NCBI GenBank assembly: GCA_900467745.1
Contig: UBQW01000062.1
Location: forward strand, 1 to 64,000
From: Hyphomicrobiales bacterium
GTDB taxonomy: Bacteria > Pseudomonadota > Alphaproteobacteria > Rhizobiales > Rhizobiaceae
Reading direction: 5' to 3'
DNA length: 64,000 nucleotides
Shown here: positions 60,779 to 64,000 of the stretch, in pieces
Layout: each line of letters opens with the position of its first letter
Position numbering within the stretch: the first letter of the stretch is position 1
Program-made: the position numbers and the translations under genes
Notes under the pieces: generated by a model
Databases searched by the model: none
What the model was told of the DNA's origin: nothing
The model's input: the letters and a program-made list of their open reading frames with translations, nothing else

Positions 60779-61626
60779 GCGTAAACACGATGACCGCCAA
60801 CCGGTGGACCCTCGGCCGCGTCAGCCGCCTGGCACTGCTCTCCTTCGGCGCGCTGCTGTTCCTCGCGCCCTATGTCTTCATGCTGTCGACGGCAGGCAAG
60901 GCGCAGAGCGAGATCTTCACCTCCGCCCTGTCGTTGATCCCGACCAACTTCTACTACGTCGCCAACTTCACCAAGGCGCTGACCCGCGTACCGATGGGAA
61001 CGCTACTGTGGAACGGGGTGCTGGTCTGCGGGCTGATCTTCTTCTTCCAGGTGCTGATCGCCATTCCCTGCGCCTACGCCATGGCAAAGCTGAAGTTCCG
61101 CGCGGCGCGGCTGATGATGGTTCTCGTCATGCTTGGCCTACTGGTGCCGATCCATGCAACCGCCCTGCCGCTCTATGTCGGCTTCAACAGTCTGTCGCTG
61201 CTCAACAGCTACACTGCGCTGGTGGCTCCGTTCTCGATCTCGGTCTTTGCGATCTTCATGTTCCTTCAGTTCTTCCGGGCGATGCCCGACGATCTGATCC
61301 ATGCGGCACGCCTGGACGGCATGTCGGAACTCGGGATTGTCGCGCGCGTCATCGTCCCGAATGCCTGGCCCGCCGTCACCGCCTTCTCGATCTTTTCGGT
61401 CGTCGCCCACTGGAACGACCTCTACTGGCCTCTCGTCGTCATCACCAAGCAGGACTACGCCACGCCGCCCCTCGGCCTGATGTATTTCCGCGCCGCCGAG
61501 GCCGGTGACGACTACGGCGCGCTGATGGCCGCCACCATGATCATTACCCTTCCCCTCGTCGCCGCATTCCTGCTCGCGCAGAAGCGCTTCGTCGAGGGTA
61601 TCACCATGACCGGTCTCAAAGGCTGA
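60775..61626 (+). CDS. ABC transporter permease, UgpE/MalG-like (rightward operon)
   Basis: 283 residues, six helices beginning LALLSFGALLFLAPYVFMLS. The EAA loop is DLIHAARLDGMSELGIVARV followed by IVPNAWP, the MalG/UgpE pattern, and the protein ends AQKRFVEGITMTGLKG. Forms the pore with the preceding permease. The binding-protein gene follows after 29 bp with its own Shine-Dalgarno. Confidence 0.93.
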   Translation: MSVNTMTANRWTLGRVSRLALLSFGALLFLAPYVFMLSTAGKAQSEIFTSALSLIPTNFYYVANFTKALTRVPMGTLLWNGVLVCGLIFFFQVLIAIPCAYAMAKLKFRAARLMMVLVMLGLLVPIHATALPLYVGFNSLSLLNSYTALVAPFSISVFAIFMFLQFFRAMPDDLIHAARLDGMSELGIVARVIVPNAWPAVTAFSIFSVVAHWNDLYWPLVVITKQDYATPPLGLMYFRAAEAGDDYGALMAATMIITLPLVAAFLLAQKRFVEGITMTGLKG

Positions 61627-61655
61627 CCGGTCGCCTCAATCCAGGAGAACGAGCG

Positions 61656-62921
61656 ATGAAACGTATCACCCAGCTTCTCGCCGCAGCGGCCATCTCGATG
61701 GCGACAACCGTGCCGGCTTTTGCCGAGACGACGCTGACGGTCCACTATCCGATGCCAGGCTTTTTCAAGGACGTGATGGACACGATCTCGAAGAAGTTCA
61801 TGGAAGAAAACCCTGATATCAAGATCCAGTTCGCAAGCCCGTCCGCCACCTATGAAGAAGGCATCCAGACGATCCTTCGCCAGGTCGGCACGTCGGAAAT
61901 GCCTGATCTGACCTTCATTGGGCTGAACCGCCTGCGCATGATCGACGAGCGCGATGTCGCCGTCGACCTCGGCCCGCTCGTCAAGAAAGACGGCAACATG
62001 GCCGAGCAGGGCTTCTCGGACACGATCCTGAAGCTCGCCCAAGTCAAGGGAAAGCAGATCGGCCTCGCTTTCGCGACCTCGACCCCGATCATGTACTACA
62101 ACGCCGATCTCGTTAAGGCCGCCGGTGGCGACCCCGAGAACCCGCCGAAGACCTGGGACGAAGTGATCTCGCTCGGCGGTAAGATCAAGGCGCTCGGCAA
62201 CGGCGTCGATGGTATCGACTTCCGCTGGCAGGGCGACGACTGGATGTTCTCGGCGCTGCTGTTCGGCGCCGGCGGCTCCATGCTCAGCGAAGACGAGAGC
62301 AAAGTCACCTTCAACGGTCCAGAAGGCCGGAAGGCCGGCGAAGTGATCGAGCGCATGGTCAAGGAAGGCGGCCTGCCGGTGTTTACGAAGTCTGCCGGCG
62401 AGCAGGCCTTCGCGGCCGGCAAGGTCGGTTTCGAGTTCCAGACAACAGGCGCGCTGCGCAACACCATCAAGAACGTTGGCAACAAGTTCGACCTGCGCAC
62501 GGCTCCATTGCCGCTGCTCGACCCCGCCAAGGGCCACCTGCCGACCGGTGGCAACGCCGTCGTGATCCTGACCAAGGATGCCGCCAAGCAGGAAGCCGCC
62601 TGGAAGTTCGCCAAGTTCGCGGCAGGTCCTTACGGCGCCTCGGTCGTCGTCCCCGGCACCGGCTACGTTCCGAACAACGAACTGGCCGCCAAGTCGCCAG
62701 ACTATCTGGGCGATTTCTACACCAAGAATCCGCTGTTCCAGGCCGGCCTGAAGCAGATGCCGCTGATGGTTCCGTGGTACGCTTTCCCGGGCTCCAACGG
62801 TGTTCGCGTCACCCAGACGATCGTCGACAACCTCTCGCGCATCGTCGACCAGTCTTCGGCGCCGAAGGAAGCACTCGACGACGCAGCCGCCGACGTCGAA
62901 GGCATGCTGCCGCGCAGCTAA
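61656..62921 (+). CDS. ABC transporter substrate-binding protein, family 1 (UgpB-like)
   Basis: 421 residues with signal peptide MKRITQLLAAAAISMATTVP ending AFAE. Family 1 solute-binding layout: TLTVHYPMPGFFKDVMDTIS, MPDLTFIGLNRLRMIDER, MYYNADLVKAAGGDPENPPK-TWDE, HLPTGGNAVVILTKDAAKQ, GTGYVPNNELAAK. CAGGAGA precedes the ATG. Placement in a Ugp-like operon with a phosphoesterase suggests a glycerophosphodiester or similar ligand, but this is inference. Confidence 0.92.
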   Translation: MKRITQLLAAAAISMATTVPAFAETTLTVHYPMPGFFKDVMDTISKKFMEENPDIKIQFASPSATYEEGIQTILRQVGTSEMPDLTFIGLNRLRMIDERDVAVDLGPLVKKDGNMAEQGFSDTILKLAQVKGKQIGLAFATSTPIMYYNADLVKAAGGDPENPPKTWDEVISLGGKIKALGNGVDGIDFRWQGDDWMFSALLFGAGGSMLSEDESKVTFNGPEGRKAGEVIERMVKEGGLPVFTKSAGEQAFAAGKVGFEFQTTGALRNTIKNVGNKFDLRTAPLPLLDPAKGHLPTGGNAVVILTKDAAKQEAAWKFAKFAAGPYGASVVVPGTGYVPNNELAAKSPDYLGDFYTKNPLFQAGLKQMPLMVPWYAFPGSNGVRVTQTIVDNLSRIVDQSSAPKEALDDAAADVEGMLPRS

Positions 62922-62950
62922 GCTAAGCTCGACCTGATGATCATGCTTGG

Positions 62951-62984
62951 CCGTCGCACCTCGTGCGGCGGCTTTCCTATTTGG
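62951..62984. terminator. Hairpin terminator between convergent operons
   Basis: GCCGTCGCAC (62951-62960), loop CTC, GTGCGGCGGC (62964-62973, one mismatch), then TTTCCTATTT. It ends the rightward ABC operon and overlaps the 3' end of the convergent regulator gene. Confidence 0.7.
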
Positions 62985-63969
62985 ATGACTGGTTCAGATC
63001 GCGGACCGTCCCGCCCTTGTTTAGCGAAAAGGCAAGCTCCAGATGTCGGTCGGGCGCGGCGTTTTCGACCATGTCAAGGAGCAGAGACGCCGCTGTCGTG
63101 CCCATGCTCGCATCCGGCATGTTCATCGTGGTCAAAGGCGGATCGACCAGCCGGCCGATCACGATACCATCGAAGCCTGCCACCGACATGTCTTGCGGCA
63201 CGGAAAGGCCCTCGCGACGGAGCGCTGCGATCACCCCAAGCGCCAGAAGGTCATTGGATCCGATAATCGCGGTCGGGCGACCATCCCTGATGGCGGTCAG
63301 GATATCGATCTGGTCGTATTCCGAAACAAAGGAGATCTGCATGGCAGCAAGCGGCCGCTTCCCGACTTCCCGCAACGCTTCGATATAGCCTTGGTAGCGG
63401 CGCGCGGCACGGTCGGAAGCGGCGAAGCTGCCCGAGACGAACAATATCCGCTCATGCCCCATCTGCAGCAGGTAGCGCGTAAGGTCCCGGCCTGCCGCGA
63501 AATTATCGACAGTGACGGCAGCCGGATGGCGCTCCGTCGGCAGATTGTGCAAGAGCACTGTCGGCGGCAGATCTGCCAGTAGCGCCTGACTGGTCAGGCC
63601 GTTGCAGACGGTCAAGATCAATCCGGTCGGCCGTTCGCTCATCAAGCCCGACACGGCGTCCGCTTCCTGCAGCGGATCATAATTGGACTGAGCAATCAGC
63701 ACGCTGTGACCGGCGCTAAGCATGCGATTCTGGATACCCGACAGGGATGCGGCAAAGACAGGGTTCGTGAGGCTCGGCACGAGGACGCCGATGACGGGTC
63801 GCCGGCCGCCCTTGGCGGTCGCTCCAGGAGCGCGATAACCAAGTTCGCCAGCCGCCTTGCGCACCTTGCCGACCATCGCGGGGCTGACCGGGCCGCTATG
63901 GTTCAGAACGCGGCTCGCCGTCGCCGTCGAGCAGCCCGCACGTTCAGCAACTTGGCGCAGTGTCGCCAT
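62977..63969 (-). CDS. LacI-family transcriptional regulator
   Basis: 330 residues. The N-terminal helix-turn-helix and hinge read VAERAGCSTATASRVLNHSG then VRKAAGELGYRAPG. The periplasmic-binding-protein-like effector domain follows: GVLVPSLTNPVFAASLSGIQ, TVDNFAAGRDLTRYLLQMGH, AIIGSNDLLALGVIAALRRE, DMSVAGFDGIVIGRLVDPPL. Convergent with the rightward ABC operon and therefore its probable regulator, responding to the imported solute or its breakdown product. Its own promoter lies at the extreme right edge. Confidence 0.92.
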   Translation of the reverse strand: MATLRQVAERAGCSTATASRVLNHSGPVSPAMVGKVRKAAGELGYRAPGATAKGGRRPVIGVLVPSLTNPVFAASLSGIQNRMLSAGHSVLIAQSNYDPLQEADAVSGLMSERPTGLILTVCNGLTSQALLADLPPTVLLHNLPTERHPAAVTVDNFAAGRDLTRYLLQMGHERILFVSGSFAASDRAARRYQGYIEALREVGKRPLAAMQISFVSEYDQIDILTAIRDGRPTAIIGSNDLLALGVIAALRREGLSVPQDMSVAGFDGIVIGRLVDPPLTTMNMPDASMGTTAASLLLDMVENAAPDRHLELAFSLNKGGTVRDLNQSSK

Positions 63970-64000
63970 TGATCGTTTTCCCGCGTTCTCGGATTAGGCC

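Overview
The window looks like a replicon segment from a Rhizobiaceae bacterium (Rhizobium / Ensifer-Sinorhizobium type). The DNA is GC-rich, with short intergenic gaps and many ATGA start-stop overlaps. The gene families are typical of rhizobia: several class III nucleotide cyclases including a CyaC-like redox cyclase, Ugp/Opp-type ABC importers, DUF599 and DUF2934 proteins, and FkbM and NodB-like enzymes. Replicon type cannot be decided from the sequence. I found no tRNA, rRNA, CRISPR array or origin.

Layout. (1) 1-6.6 kb is a graveyard of mobile DNA. A TnpB-like IS605-group gene abuts the end of a lytic transglycosylase gene. An IS3-family element has split a DUF599 membrane-protein gene and is itself split by an IS110/IS1111-type element with perfect subterminal inverted repeats and a structured non-coding end. 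A frameshifted NUDIX gene follows. (2) 6.7-10.8 kb is sparse: cspA, several small hypothetical genes and a sigma-70 remnant. (3) 10.9-19.4 kb holds metabolic and stress genes: an alpha/beta hydrolase that lacks its catalytic serine, an endonuclease/exonuclease/phosphatase-family protein beside a cardiolipin synthase-type phospholipase D, a DUF2934 protein, two tiny membrane-protein ORFs, a GST, an SDR and glgX.

(4) 19.4-45.3 kb is the most interesting part. Four nucleotide-cyclase genes occur in about 13 kb: a c-heme sensor cyclase, a diheme-b/ferredoxin cyclase, a DUF3095 cyclase-like protein and a cyclase with an altered substrate pocket. They are interleaved with surface-glycan genes (NodB-like deacetylase, GT4, FkbM methyltransferase, nucleotide-sugar dehydrogenase) and a metallo-beta-lactamase-fold hydrolase. 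After them come a four-gene oligopeptide-type ABC importer, three overlapping glycosyltransferase genes, a 904-aa ABC-exporter-like protein whose ATPase has lost its Walker A lysine and Walker B acidic residues and carries a roughly 350-residue expansion, and a stand-alone cyclic-nucleotide-binding protein. My inference is that this is a cyclic-nucleotide-controlled envelope-glycan system sensing redox or quinone state. No such system is named in my knowledge.

(5) 45.4-53.4 kb: an MFS transporter, then divergently cyoABCD (bo3-type quinol oxidase) with SURF1, a histidine phosphatase and a CxxC-cluster protein. (6) 53.4-64 kb: two sugar/organophosphate-type ABC importers transcribed apart from a shared control region. 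A metallophosphoesterase heads the rightward operon, and a convergent LacI-family regulator closes the window. The control region contains PhoB-box-like repeats and a perfect 16-bp palindrome, which suggests phosphate-responsive uptake and processing of a phosphorylated solute.
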